Assembly: GCA_003599365.1 (NCBI GenBank)
Contig: QZJR01000064.1
Location: 1-36,612, forward strand
Origin: Deltaproteobacteria bacterium
GTDB lineage: Bacteria; Desulfobacterota; UBA8473
Direction of reading: 5' to 3'
Length of the DNA stretch: 36,612 nt
Part shown: one piece after another, positions 7,884-16,117 of the stretch
Layout: each line of letters opens with the position of its first letter
Position numbering within the stretch: position 1 is the stretch's first letter
Notes under the pieces: generated by a model
The model's input: only the letters and a program-made list of their open reading frames with translations
Told to the model about the DNA's origin: nothing
The model's database searches: none
Made by a program: the position numbers and the translations under genes

Positions 7884-9611
7884 ATGAGAATATTTAAGAT
7901 GGAAGATCAATTGAAAAACATGATTAGAGTTGCTTGTGGAAAAGAAAAGGCAGACCTTTTGATCAAAAATGCCAGAGTTGTAAATGTATTTTCAGGCAGC
8001 ATTTTTTCTGCCGATGTGGCAATCCACGGCTCAATAATAATAGGTTTTGGAGATTATAATGCCAGGGAAATTATAGACCTAAAGGGAAGGTTTCTCTGTC
8101 CGGGTTTTATTGATGGTCATATCCATGTGGAAAGTTCAATGGTTTCAGTATCTGAATTTGCAAAGGCTGTTGTTCCTCTGGGGACTACTTCAATAGTAGC
8201 TGATCCCCATGAAATAGCCAACGTTATGGGGTTAGAAGGCATTAAATACATAGCTGAATCAGGCAGATTAACCCCCCTGGACGTATACATCATGCTGCCA
8301 TCCTGTGTGCCTGCTACAGATATGGAAACATCTGGAGCAAGATTGTCTGCTTCAGACTTTTTAAAGCTAGTTCATAAAGAATGGGTACTGGGGCTCGGTG
8401 AGGTTATGAACTTTCCAGGGGTAATAGACGGAGACCCTGAGATTTTGAGAAAGATAGAAATAGCTAAGGAAAAAAGGATTGATGGGCATGCACCTATGAT
8501 GGCTGGAAATGATCTCAATGCTTATATATCTGTGGGTATAGGTTCGGATCATGAGTGTACAACTCTTAAAGAGGCAAAAGAAAAACTCCAAAAAGGGATG
8601 TACATAATGATCCGGGAGGGAACGGTAGCAAAAAACATGAATACCCTTTTACCATTAGTAACACCCACTAATTCAAGGAGGTGCCTCTTTGTTACCGATG
8701 ACAAACATCCCCTCGACTTGTTTGAAGAAGGACATATGGATTTCCTGATAAGGAAGGCTGTTAAGCAGGGATTGGATCCCATTATTGCTGTACAGATGGC
8801 CACGTTGAACCCTGCAGAGTATTTCCGTTTGCATAGGTTGGGTGCTATAGCGCCGGGGTACAAAGCTGACATTGCCGTATTCAAAACGTTAAAAGATGTA
8901 AGAGTCGAAATGGTGTTTAAAGGCGGTAAATTGGTGGCAAAGGATGGTCGGCTTTTGGAACTACCACTAAAAGGGAAAAAACCAACCCTCAGGAACTCCA
9001 TTATAATAAAAAAGATGGACATTGATAGATTGAAAATAAAGGCATTTTCAGAGAATGCCAGGATAATAGAATTGGTCCCGAATCAGATAACGACAAAGAA
9101 GATAATTGAGAAGGTAAGAATTGTTAATGACCATGCATTGGCTGATATCGAAAGGGATATTCTTAAGATAGCGGTAATAGAAAGACATACCGGATCGGGC
9201 AATGTTGGATTGGGGTTCGTAAGGGGTTTTGGGCTGAAAACCGGCGCTATAGGATCTTCGGTTGCCCACGATTCTCATAATATAATAGTAGTGGGAACCA
9301 ATGACGATGATATGTTGAAAGCGGTAATGGAAATAGAAAAGATAGGTGGGGGACAATTGGTTGCGGCAAACGGGAATATATTGGCTTCTCTACCTTTGCC
9401 AATTGCCGGATTGATGTCCCATAGACCGCTTTTGGAAGTAGCTGATGGAATCAAAAGACTTCTTGCATCAGCAAAGACCCTTGGATGCCATGTTAGAGAT
9501 CCCTTTATGGCTTTATCTTTTCTTGCCTTGCCCGTTATCCCCGAATTAAAGATTACAGACAAAGGCATAGTGGATGTAAGTGAATTTAGGATAGTTCCCC
9601 TATTTGAATAG
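7884..9611 (+). CDS. ade: Adenine deaminase
   Basis: Adenine deaminase (Ade/AdeC type) hydrolyses adenine to hypoxanthine and ammonia for purine salvage in the cytoplasm. This 575-aa protein is full length for the family. The metal-binding motif GFIDGHIHVESSM is at residues 74-86, with H79 and H81 as ligands. It is followed by TTSIVADPHEIANV (101-114), and a serine/glycine-rich C-terminal domain includes VAHDSHNIIVVGTND. These features separate it from dihydroorotases and imidazolonepropionases of the same superfamily. The first ATG is preferred because GGAAAAGC precedes it; a second ATG is five codons later. It is probably monocistronic, driven by the promoter at 7796-7824. Confidence 0.95.
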   Translation: MRIFKMEDQLKNMIRVACGKEKADLLIKNARVVNVFSGSIFSADVAIHGSIIIGFGDYNAREIIDLKGRFLCPGFIDGHIHVESSMVSVSEFAKAVVPLGTTSIVADPHEIANVMGLEGIKYIAESGRLTPLDVYIMLPSCVPATDMETSGARLSASDFLKLVHKEWVLGLGEVMNFPGVIDGDPEILRKIEIAKEKRIDGHAPMMAGNDLNAYISVGIGSDHECTTLKEAKEKLQKGMYIMIREGTVAKNMNTLLPLVTPTNSRRCLFVTDDKHPLDLFEEGHMDFLIRKAVKQGLDPIIAVQMATLNPAEYFRLHRLGAIAPGYKADIAVFKTLKDVRVEMVFKGGKLVAKDGRLLELPLKGKKPTLRNSIIIKKMDIDRLKIKAFSENARIIELVPNQITTKKIIEKVRIVNDHALADIERDILKIAVIERHTGSGNVGLGFVRGFGLKTGAIGSSVAHDSHNIIVVGTNDDDMLKAVMEIEKIGGGQLVAANGNILASLPLPIAGLMSHRPLLEVADGIKRLLASAKTLGCHVRDPFMALSFLALPVIPELKITDKGIVDVSEFRIVPLFE

Positions 9612-9627
9612 GAGAGTTGGAAACCTT

Positions 9628-9767
9628 TAATAGTGGTAACTATTCAGCCACAGATTCACACAGATGAACTCAGATAGGTTTAAATACAAAGAAACTACAA
9701 ATATTATAAAAGAAAAAATATCAGTGATGATCAGCGTAGATCGGTAGCTGAGTAGTTACTAATAGTG
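9628..9767. mobile_element. 124-bp MITE (copy 2) with 8-bp target duplication
   Basis: The element spans 9636-9759. It begins GTAACTATTCAG and ends CTGAGTAGTTAC, the same terminal inverted repeat and almost the same length as the copy at 3512-3634. It is flanked by a perfect 8-bp duplication TAATAGTG (9628-9635 and 9760-9767). The internal arms are complementary but degenerate (CACAGATTCACACAGAT against ATCAGCGTAGATCGGTAG). The interior differs strongly from copy 1, so the family is defined by ends, size and palindromic design rather than by internal identity. The right duplication abuts the ribosome binding region of the next gene. Confidence 0.88.
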
Positions 9768-9778
9768 AGGATTAATGA

Positions 9779-10051
9779 ATGAAAAAAACAAGTTTATCAA
9801 ATCGAATGACAGACGAGAGAAAAGAAAACCTGTGGGGTAAATATGTAGAGATAAAGCTTAAAGATAGCAGGACAGCAAGAGGGCTTGTTATTACCCAGGC
9901 AGGTGATTCTATTAGCATATCCGACGAGTTTAAAAATCTGGAAGAATACCAAAACTATAAACCTGAAATAATGGGAAGCTGTGGTGTAGTCTATCCACAT
10001 ACAGAGGGCTATAAATGGAGTGAAATAGATAGGATAGAGGTTGTCCTGTGA
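9779..10051 (+). CDS. Small unknown protein (90 aa), possibly Sm/SH3-like
   Basis: I do not recognise this family. The product is 90 aa with a charged N-terminus and a core (NLWGKYVEIKLKDSRTARG) followed by alternating strand-like segments and a C-terminal EIDRIEVVL. This pattern is compatible with a small Sm-like or SH3-like beta barrel, which is a guess. GTGAGG lies about 8 nt before the ATG. An ATG 4 nt earlier opens a different frame that stops after 21 codons, and an internal Met (codon 10) is an alternative start. The MITE insertion just upstream has probably replaced its original promoter region. Confidence 0.6.
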   Translation: MKKTSLSNRMTDERKENLWGKYVEIKLKDSRTARGLVITQAGDSISISDEFKNLEEYQNYKPEIMGSCGVVYPHTEGYKWSEIDRIEVVL

Positions 10052-10080
10052 TTTGAAAAAAGAATTAGTTTATTTTTTTG

Positions 10081-10109
10081 TTGACTTTTTTGCCAAATTT
10101 TTTTAATTT
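10081..10109 (+). promoter_or_regulatory. Candidate promoter of the TetR-chelatase operon
   Basis: TTGACT (10081-10086), a 17-bp spacer and TAATTT (10104-10109) lie in a T-rich stretch upstream of the TetR gene. The palindrome at 10122-10138 follows immediately. Confidence 0.4.
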
Positions 10110-10121
10110 AGATTTAGAAAG

Positions 10122-10138
10122 TGAATGGTCTTCATTTA
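10122..10138. promoter_or_regulatory. Candidate TetR operator
   Basis: TGAATGGTCTTCATTTA is an imperfect 17-bp palindrome (outer half-sites TGAATG and CATTTA). It sits between the candidate -10 and the TetR start. Its half-site resembles the TGAATG/CATTCA sites bound by FadR-type TetR proteins, so autoregulation of the operon is plausible. Confidence 0.35.
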
Positions 10139-10163
10139 GTTAATATAATTTAAAGGAATTTAA

Positions 10164-10790
10164 ATGGGTATTCCTGAAAGGAAAGAAAAAGAAAAGATAA
10201 AGAGGCGGAAAGATATCCTTTGGGCAGCAAAAAATAGTTTTTCGAAAAAGGGTTTCATGAATGCCACAATAGAGGAAATTGCCCAGGAGTCTGAACTAAG
10301 TACGGGCACTATCTATCTTTACTTCTCGGGAAAAGAAGAATTGTACGTTTCTCTGATAGTCGAAACCTATGATATTCTTATCGAAGAACTTGGAGAAGTG
10401 CTAAAACAAGATGTGGCGCCTGATGAGTTATTGGTAAGTATAGCTACTACCTACTACGACTTTTGTGAAAATCATCCGGATCATTATAGGATTTTAAACT
10501 TCATTGTTAACGAGCATCTAAATTTAAAGCTGACACCTGAATTGACAGAGAAGATTGATGATAAAACCGATATTATCTTTAAAATGCTTAGTGAAGTGAT
10601 TAAACATGGGATTGGGATAGGCATATTCAAACAAATAGATGTCTGGGACGTTACCAGCCTTTTTTGGAGTAATATACATGGTATAATACAGACACAAACT
10701 ACCATAGATTATTTGAAAGGCAGAACTACTGATATTGAGTCTTTAATTAGAAAAAACATAGAACTGATGTTTTTAGCCATTAAGGTCTAA
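10164..10790 (+). CDS. TetR/AcrR-family transcriptional regulator
   Basis: This 208-aa one-component repressor has a TetR helix-turn-helix at about residues 34-56 (ATIEEIAQESELSTGTIYLYF) and a divergent all-helical ligand domain. The ligand domain contains YYDFCENHPDHYRIL, a pattern common in TetR proteins that respond to acyl-CoA or similar hydrophobic ligands. AAAGGA precedes the ATG. The gene ends 27 nt before the 277-aa unknown, which has its own AGGAGG site, so the regulator probably sits at the head of the chelatase-like operon. A palindrome between promoter and start suggests it controls itself and the genes that follow. The ligand is unknown. Confidence 0.88.
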   Translation: MGIPERKEKEKIKRRKDILWAAKNSFSKKGFMNATIEEIAQESELSTGTIYLYFSGKEELYVSLIVETYDILIEELGEVLKQDVAPDELLVSIATTYYDFCENHPDHYRILNFIVNEHLNLKLTPELTEKIDDKTDIIFKMLSEVIKHGIGIGIFKQIDVWDVTSLFWSNIHGIIQTQTTIDYLKGRTTDIESLIRKNIELMFLAIKV

Positions 10791-10817
10791 ATATTATATT
10801 TTCAGGAGGCTTTACCT

Positions 10818-11651
10818 ATGGCGACAGTAAGGGAGGTAAACGAGGCTTTTTTGGAGAAGGGGTTGGAGATAGAGCTTCCATTTCCGGATGATTGGTTAGT
10901 GAAGAAGGTTGACATATTGGAGAAGAGGGACAGTTCAGACAAGGTTGGAGTTCTTTTAGCTTTGAAGTTAATAGATGACATGGGCAGAGAGATATCAGAG
11001 CTTTATTATGGGGAGAGTTTAGTAAAGAGGGAGCGCAAAGTTCGGGAGGCAAAGATAGAGGTGCCTTCCAAGACTGAATTACTTCCTTTGAGGTCTAAGA
11101 TGGATTTTGACAGTGATGAAGAGGCGTGGAGCTACATAAAGGGGGCATTTATCCATTTATTAAAAGACAAGGGATACAGTATATGGGGGGATAATATTTC
11201 TAGTGGTATAGATTCATCAGTCCTTTCCCTTTTAGAAAAGGGGGAGTTGGACATATATGCGGAGAAGGATAGCAGGGGATTTCTCATAAGAGTAGCCTTA
11301 CGGTCTACAAAGGAGGATGCTTATAAGAAGGCCATTGGTTTAGTGGAGCTAAGGAAGGATTACGGGAGCCTATACGACTATGGTTTAGTAATACCTGCAT
11401 TTCAGGATTCATTAGGGGTAAAGTGGCGGGATCAGGAGTTTTGGCTTACAGTGAACAGCGAGTATTTATCAATACATCGTATAGGGTTATTTGCCGTTGA
11501 CAACCTGGATCCCAATCGGGTATATCCTCACACAGTATACGCCAAAGAGCGGGAGATATTCAGGTACATGGTGAATTCCAGCAGGCAGTGGTCAGTAGTA
11601 AGGGGGAGGTATTTACAGCAGAGAGCAAGCAGAGTTGTCAGTTCAAAGTAA
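10818..11651 (+). CDS. Unknown protein (277 aa) heading the chelatase-like operon
   Basis: I do not recognise this family. There is no signal peptide, membrane segment or cysteine cluster. The N-terminal 100 residues are charged and mixed alpha/beta. The middle (about 130-200) holds LLEKGELDIYAEKDSRGFL, then RVALRS and YGLVIPA. That succession of Asp, Lys and core strands is loosely like a PD-(D/E)xK fold, but I could not find a convincing catalytic set. The C-terminus is basic. AGGAGG precedes the ATG. The gene is 27 nt after the TetR gene and 23 nt before the BchI-like ATPase, so it is an integral member of the operon. It may be a substrate adaptor or scaffold (inference). Confidence 0.8.
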   Translation: MATVREVNEAFLEKGLEIELPFPDDWLVKKVDILEKRDSSDKVGVLLALKLIDDMGREISELYYGESLVKRERKVREAKIEVPSKTELLPLRSKMDFDSDEEAWSYIKGAFIHLLKDKGYSIWGDNISSGIDSSVLSLLEKGELDIYAEKDSRGFLIRVALRSTKEDAYKKAIGLVELRKDYGSLYDYGLVIPAFQDSLGVKWRDQEFWLTVNSEYLSIHRIGLFAVDNLDPNRVYPHTVYAKEREIFRYMVNSSRQWSVVRGRYLQQRASRVVSSK

Positions 11652-11674
11652 ATTAATACAAAGGAGGGGTTTTA

Positions 11675-12706
11675 ATGATAATAGAAGGATTAAAAGAAAC
11701 GATTTTGGGTTGTGTTGACAGTGGTAAAGATCCGTTGGATGTTATATTTGGTCAGGAGGATGCCAAAGAGAAGATATTGGCGTCCATACTGGCAGATCAT
11801 CACGTATTGATAGAGGGGCCTCCTGGAGTAGGCAAGACCACATTGGCCAAGTATCTTGCATCCATATTGCCGCCTGTTAATGCAGTAAAGGGGTGTCCAT
11901 TTCACTGTGATCCCAGCAAACTGGTTTGTCCTTTATGCATAACCAAATCCAAAGAAGGCAACCTAGAGGTAGAGAAAGTAGAGGGTTCCAGGAGATTTGT
12001 CAGGATACAGGGCAGTCCTGATTTAACCGCAGAGGATCTTTTAGGAGACATAGATCCTACCAAGGCATTCAAATTTGGGCCTCATGATTATAGGGCATTC
12101 ACCCCTGGGAAGCTTTTAAAGGGCAATCGTGGTATAGTTTTCTTTGATGAGTTGAACAGAGTGCCGGAGAAATTGCAGAATGCCTTACTTCAGGTATTAG
12201 AAGAGAGAATAGCAACCATAGGGCCGTATGATGTGGACTATGCCTCCAACTTCATCATGTTAGCCACCATGAATCCCAGAGAGCATGCGGGAGTCGAAGA
12301 GCTATCAGACGTCTTACTTGACAGATTTGACATAGTTAGGATGGGGTATCCGGAGACACCGGAGAGAGAGAGGCAGATACTGGTAAAGTATGGATTAAAG
12401 ACAGAGGGTATAGAGATACCTGACGAAGTAATAGACTCAATAGTCAAGTTAGTCAGAGCCACCAGAGAAGAGCCCTGGGACAAAGAGTTGGACCAGGGGG
12501 CCAGTGCCAGGGCAGGGCTATCCTTATACGAGAAAGTACAGACCATAGCCTTACTTCAGAAGCGCAAAACCGCTACCATAGATGATGTAAGGAGCATGGC
12601 AGTGTCGTCTATGGGCAGCAGAATAAAGCCTTCACCTGAGTCCAAGTTTTATGATGATCCCCTTGGATTGATACAGGAGATATCGGAAGGCATATTAGGG
12701 GGGTAG
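11675..12706 (+). CDS. BchI/ChlI-like AAA+ ATPase with four-cysteine insertion
   Basis: This 343-aa AAA+ ATPase is of the magnesium/cobalt-chelatase I-subunit type. Walker A GPPGVGKT is at residues 48-55 and Walker B FFDE at 156-159 with the catalytic E159. Sensor 1 is ATMN (N200) and the arginine finger is in DRF (R217). Between Walker A and B is the cysteine set CPFHCDPSKLVCPLC (C74, C78, C85, C88), a probable zinc or Fe-S site. A similar CPFxCDP motif is known from chelatase I-like subunits of archaea and anaerobes. All catalytic positions look intact, so this would be the working ATPase. It probably forms a ring with the BchD-like protein encoded two genes on. GGAGGGG precedes the ATG; the stop directly abuts the CooC start. 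Confidence 0.85.
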   Translation: MIIEGLKETILGCVDSGKDPLDVIFGQEDAKEKILASILADHHVLIEGPPGVGKTTLAKYLASILPPVNAVKGCPFHCDPSKLVCPLCITKSKEGNLEVEKVEGSRRFVRIQGSPDLTAEDLLGDIDPTKAFKFGPHDYRAFTPGKLLKGNRGIVFFDELNRVPEKLQNALLQVLEERIATIGPYDVDYASNFIMLATMNPREHAGVEELSDVLLDRFDIVRMGYPETPERERQILVKYGLKTEGIEIPDEVIDSIVKLVRATREEPWDKELDQGASARAGLSLYEKVQTIALLQKRKTATIDDVRSMAVSSMGSRIKPSPESKFYDDPLGLIQEISEGILGG

Positions 12707-13507
12707 ATGGATATGAGAGCAAGGGCAACAACCATTGCCATCTCTGGAAAAGGAGGGACTGGCAAAACCATGCTATCATCACTTCTGGTCAGGTATTTCT
12801 CCAGATATGGCAGTGTCTTTGCCATAGATGCGGATCCTGACTCAAACCTGCCGGAAGCCTTAGGGGTAAAGATCAAGAAAGACGTGGGGGCAGTAAGGGA
12901 AGACATACTGGACATCAGAGCCGACAAGGTATCCCCATCCATGACCAAGAAAGACCTATTTGAGATGGAGCTTTTACAGATCATAGAAGAAGGCAAAGCC
13001 TTTGACCTACTGGTCATGGGCAGGTCAGAAGGAGCGGGGTGTTATTGTACCATAAACCACATACTAAGAGAAGTAATAGACACCAAATCAAAAAACTACG
13101 ACACAGTGATAATAGACTGCGAAGCTGGTCTAGAGCACCTGAGCAGGAGGACCACCAGAGGTGCTGACATAATGATAGTAGTGACCGATGCCACCAAGAA
13201 GGGCATACTCACAGCCAGGAGAGTAAAAGAGCTATCTTTGGAGGTAGACATAGAATTTGACAGAATAGTTGTAATAGCCAACAAAGTCACCCCTGAGACC
13301 AGGCATATAATGGAGGAATTGGGTAGAGAAAACGGATTAGACATAATTGGATACGTACCTTTTGATCCATTAATTTCTCAGTATGATGCTATGGGGAGGT
13401 CCCTTTTGGAGTTACCTGAGGAAGCCCCTTCTGTTTCATCGGCCTATGAGATATTTGGCAGGATAAGGCAAGAAGCGGAGGAAAAGTACAGGAAGAGGGG
13501 AGGGTAA
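12707..13507 (+). CDS. CooC/AcsF-like nickel-binding P-loop ATPase
   Basis: This 266-aa MinD/ParA-class ATPase is of the CooC type. CooC proteins bind Ni(II) and use ATP to insert it into carbon monoxide dehydrogenase or acetyl-CoA synthase. The deviant Walker A GKGGTGKT is at 14-21, with DADPDSNLPEALG at 41-53. A CxC motif, GCYC (C112 and C114), sits where CooC proteins bind metal at their dimer interface, and the switch-like IDCEAGLEHLSRRT is at 136-149. All signatures are intact. No cooS, acsB or other CODH gene is in the window, and the gene lies between the two chelatase-like subunits with 0-nt and 1-nt junctions. It therefore probably supplies or gates metal for that machine. The start follows GGGGGG. 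Confidence 0.9.
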   Translation: MDMRARATTIAISGKGGTGKTMLSSLLVRYFSRYGSVFAIDADPDSNLPEALGVKIKKDVGAVREDILDIRADKVSPSMTKKDLFEMELLQIIEEGKAFDLLVMGRSEGAGCYCTINHILREVIDTKSKNYDTVIIDCEAGLEHLSRRTTRGADIMIVVTDATKKGILTARRVKELSLEVDIEFDRIVVIANKVTPETRHIMEELGRENGLDIIGYVPFDPLISQYDAMGRSLLELPEEAPSVSSAYEIFGRIRQEAEEKYRKRGG

Positions 13508-13508
13508 A

Positions 13509-15701
13509 GTGTTAAGGAGAGAGATTCGGGAGCGTATAGAGAGTAACACCCTGGAGCATAACAAGGAACTATTATTTGAAGGATTTCAGATAGACGAAGC
13601 CAGGCAGGAAGACATAATATCCACCCTTCATACAGGGCATCATCTTTTAATACTGGGGCCTCCTGGATGTGGGAAGACCGTATTGGCCGAGAAGCTTGGC
13701 AGAATATTGGGAGACACAGAAGTAATAAAGGGATGTCCTGTGAACTGTGCCCCTTCTCATCCTGATTGTCCCTGGTGTTTATCAAGGGGCAACGGTTCCA
13801 AGACAGAGACAGAGATAATCCCTGGCAGAGACAGAATAAAGAGAGTACAGGGCAGTCCCGAGCTGGTGCCTGAGGACCTGATAGGGGCATTGGATCCTGA
13901 TTCTGCGGCATTTGAGTATGGCATACACGACATACGGTCATTCACCCCTGGCAAGCTATTAAGGGCCAATCGTGGTATACTCATACTCGACTTCATAGAC
14001 AGAATGCCGGAGCGGGTATTAAACGTTCTACTTTATGCCTTAGAGGGAGACACGGTAACCATAGGCAGCTACGAAGAGAAAATACCCCTTGACATCCTCA
14101 TCATTGCCACAGGAGGAGACAGAGTACTAAAGACCCTTTCCCTTGACATGATAGACCACTTTGACATAATAAAAATGGGCTACATAGCAGAAGAGGAAAA
14201 AGAGAGAGCCATAATCATGGACAGAGAGGGATGGAAGGGAGAGGAATTTGACAAGGCACTGAGAATAGTAAGAATGACCAGAGAGCATACAGACCTTCAT
14301 AGGGGAGTAAGCACCAGAGGCGGGATAAAATTTGCCGAACTCATACCCATCCACAAGAGGCTCAAAATAGAAGACACTGACGACATCCTAAAGAGAGCCT
14401 CAGTAGTATCCCTTCCCCACAGGATAGAAGTAGCGCCCCATGCAGAGGCAGTAAGGAGACCTGAAGAGATAATAGAAGAAATAGTACAAGAAGTAATAGC
14501 AGGAGAAGAGAAAAGAGAAGAGCTGGTCACCCTGTCCAAAGACGACATACTCAACCTGGTAGAAGAGATAGCCAGAGAAGACAAACTCAGAAAACCCTTA
14601 AAGCTGGGATTCTTTGACATCCTTCTAAAGAGAGTACAGCGTTTTCCTGAGACCAGATTGGCCAAGCTTCACAAAGAGATGATGAGCCAGATGGAGGACA
14701 TCTATATAGAGCGGCATCTCAAAGACAACATAACCCAGGAGATACTCGAAGACATAGAAGAGAGGCGGAAATATCGAGACAAGCTTCTGGCCGACTACAA
14801 AAAGAGCCTAGAGCAAGAGGCATTAAAAGAAACCTTAGCCCTTTTAGAGAGAAAGAGCATCTTAGAGCGGGACAAGACAGGGTGGAACCTGAGCAGAAAG
14901 GGCATAACCTTTCTCCTAGAGAAACTATCTCCGAGACTATGGGAGAACGTCAACATCTCAGGAGAGGGGAAGCACAAGACAGGCAAAAAGCTAGCCACAG
15001 GAGAGGGCAGAATAGTAGGAGTGCGCAAGTACAGATTAGGAGACAGGTACAAAGACGTCTCCTTAAAAGACACCATAAGAGAAGTCATCAAAAATCGCAG
15101 AGAGACAGTAACCAAAGAAGACATCATGGTAACCAAGAAAGACATCAGGACCAAGATGGACATCATCCTAGTAGTTGATCTATCTGGCACCATGTCACAG
15201 TTGGAGAAGCTTTGGTATGCGAAAGAGAGCGCCATAGCCTTATCCATGGCCAGCACCAAATACAAAGACAGATTAGGGGTAGTATCCTTTTCCAACCTGG
15301 CAGATGTAGTAGTAGAGATAACAGACAGTCCTTACAGAGTGACCGAGAAAATACTCGACTTAAACCTTCACGAGAATGCCTTTACCAACATAGGGTATGG
15401 GTTATTAAAGGCTCGGTCGGTATTTATGCGTCAGCGTCGGGGAGATGCCAACCAGCACATAATCTTAATATCAGACGGGGATGCGACAGCGCCGCATCCT
15501 TCACCAGAGAAGTATGCTATAAGAGAGGCTATAAAGACAGCCAGGAAGGGGATAACGATCTCCTGTGTATGCATCAATGAGAAGTCAGCCAATCCGGAGC
15601 TTATGAAGAAGATATCCCGGATAGGCAAGGGCAGAATATACATGATAGGCGAAGCAGGAGACATAACCTCCGCACTTATGGAAGAAAGAAGCAGGATGTA
15701 G
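13509..15701 (+). CDS. BchD/ChlD-like AAA+ and VWA-domain protein
   Basis: This 730-aa protein has the D-subunit layout of metal chelatases: AAA+ domain (about 20-330), a long charged linker with winged-helix-like segments (330-540), and a C-terminal von Willebrand A domain (about 550-725). Walker A GPPGCGKT (50-57) is intact, but Walker B reads ILDF (Glu replaced by Phe162), the sensor Asn is missing (ATGGD), and the arginine finger is His217. The AAA+ part is thus probably ATP-binding but inactive, as in BchD/ChlD. A four-Cys insertion (C76, C80, C87, C90) mirrors the I-subunit. The metal-ion-dependent adhesion motif is DLSGT (D557, S559, T561). It starts with GTG, 1 nt after the CooC stop. 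Confidence 0.87.
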   Translation: MLRREIRERIESNTLEHNKELLFEGFQIDEARQEDIISTLHTGHHLLILGPPGCGKTVLAEKLGRILGDTEVIKGCPVNCAPSHPDCPWCLSRGNGSKTETEIIPGRDRIKRVQGSPELVPEDLIGALDPDSAAFEYGIHDIRSFTPGKLLRANRGILILDFIDRMPERVLNVLLYALEGDTVTIGSYEEKIPLDILIIATGGDRVLKTLSLDMIDHFDIIKMGYIAEEEKERAIIMDREGWKGEEFDKALRIVRMTREHTDLHRGVSTRGGIKFAELIPIHKRLKIEDTDDILKRASVVSLPHRIEVAPHAEAVRRPEEIIEEIVQEVIAGEEKREELVTLSKDDILNLVEEIAREDKLRKPLKLGFFDILLKRVQRFPETRLAKLHKEMMSQMEDIYIERHLKDNITQEILEDIEERRKYRDKLLADYKKSLEQEALKETLALLERKSILERDKTGWNLSRKGITFLLEKLSPRLWENVNISGEGKHKTGKKLATGEGRIVGVRKYRLGDRYKDVSLKDTIREVIKNRRETVTKEDIMVTKKDIRTKMDIILVVDLSGTMSQLEKLWYAKESAIALSMASTKYKDRLGVVSFSNLADVVVEITDSPYRVTEKILDLNLHENAFTNIGYGLLKARSVFMRQRRGDANQHIILISDGDATAPHPSPEKYAIREAIKTARKGITISCVCINEKSANPELMKKISRIGKGRIYMIGEAGDITSALMEERSRM

Positions 15702-15791
15702 CTACATACAGATGGAGGTATTTTTATGAATTAGCTTTCAGGGATACTTTTACAAAGCTCTCAAAGAGATTATCACTGAAGGGAGGATGCC

Positions 15792-16067
15792 ATGATAATC
15801 AACTATGGGTATACAGATGGCAGTGGAGAGTATTATATTGTAATAGACACTGACAAGTGTGACGGCTGTGGGGAATGTGTTCCCGCCTGTCCCCAAAATG
15901 TACTGGAACTTGCCGAGGATGATTACGGGGATATAGTTGTAAAGGTAAGAGATGAAGTAAAGAGCAAGGTTAGCTATGTATGCTTGGGTTTTAACCCGGG
16001 GTGTAGTAAAAATGAGGCGAATTGCCGAAGTGTGTGTAAACATGACGTAATCTCCCATACATGGTAG
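15792..16067 (+). CDS. Ferredoxin-like protein with one canonical and one atypical Cys4 motif
   Basis: This 91-aa soluble protein has a classic 4Fe-4S motif CxxCxxCxxxCP (C23, C26, C29, C33). A second group of four cysteines (C64, C71, C78, C82) has the unusual spacing C-x6-C-x6-C-x3-C. It probably carries two Fe-S clusters and moves single electrons. A GGGAGG site precedes the ATG. It lies 90 bp after the BchD-like gene on the same strand, so it may be part of that operon and supply electrons to its product or target. The gap contains a short non-coding stretch with AT-rich segments, and a separate promoter there is possible. No enzyme partner is fused or adjacent. Confidence 0.85.
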   Translation: MIINYGYTDGSGEYYIVIDTDKCDGCGECVPACPQNVLELAEDDYGDIVVKVRDEVKSKVSYVCLGFNPGCSKNEANCRSVCKHDVISHTW

Positions 16068-16117
16068 TGCCTTGGGGCTGAGGATTTGTGAATGCTTAAA
16101 CTCTGGGGGGACTTGAC

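Noticed and set aside
12707-13507. Proof of a carbon monoxide dehydrogenase operon
   Set aside because: The CooC-like protein is clear, but no cooS, cooF, acsB or related gene lies in the window.
11675-15701. Aerobic CO dehydrogenase accessory genes (coxD/coxE)
   Set aside because: MoxR-like AAA and VWA proteins occur there too, but here the second AAA+ is fused to the VWA, both carry Cys4 insertions, and the gene between is CooC-like. This fits BchI/BchD better, and no coxLMS genes are present.
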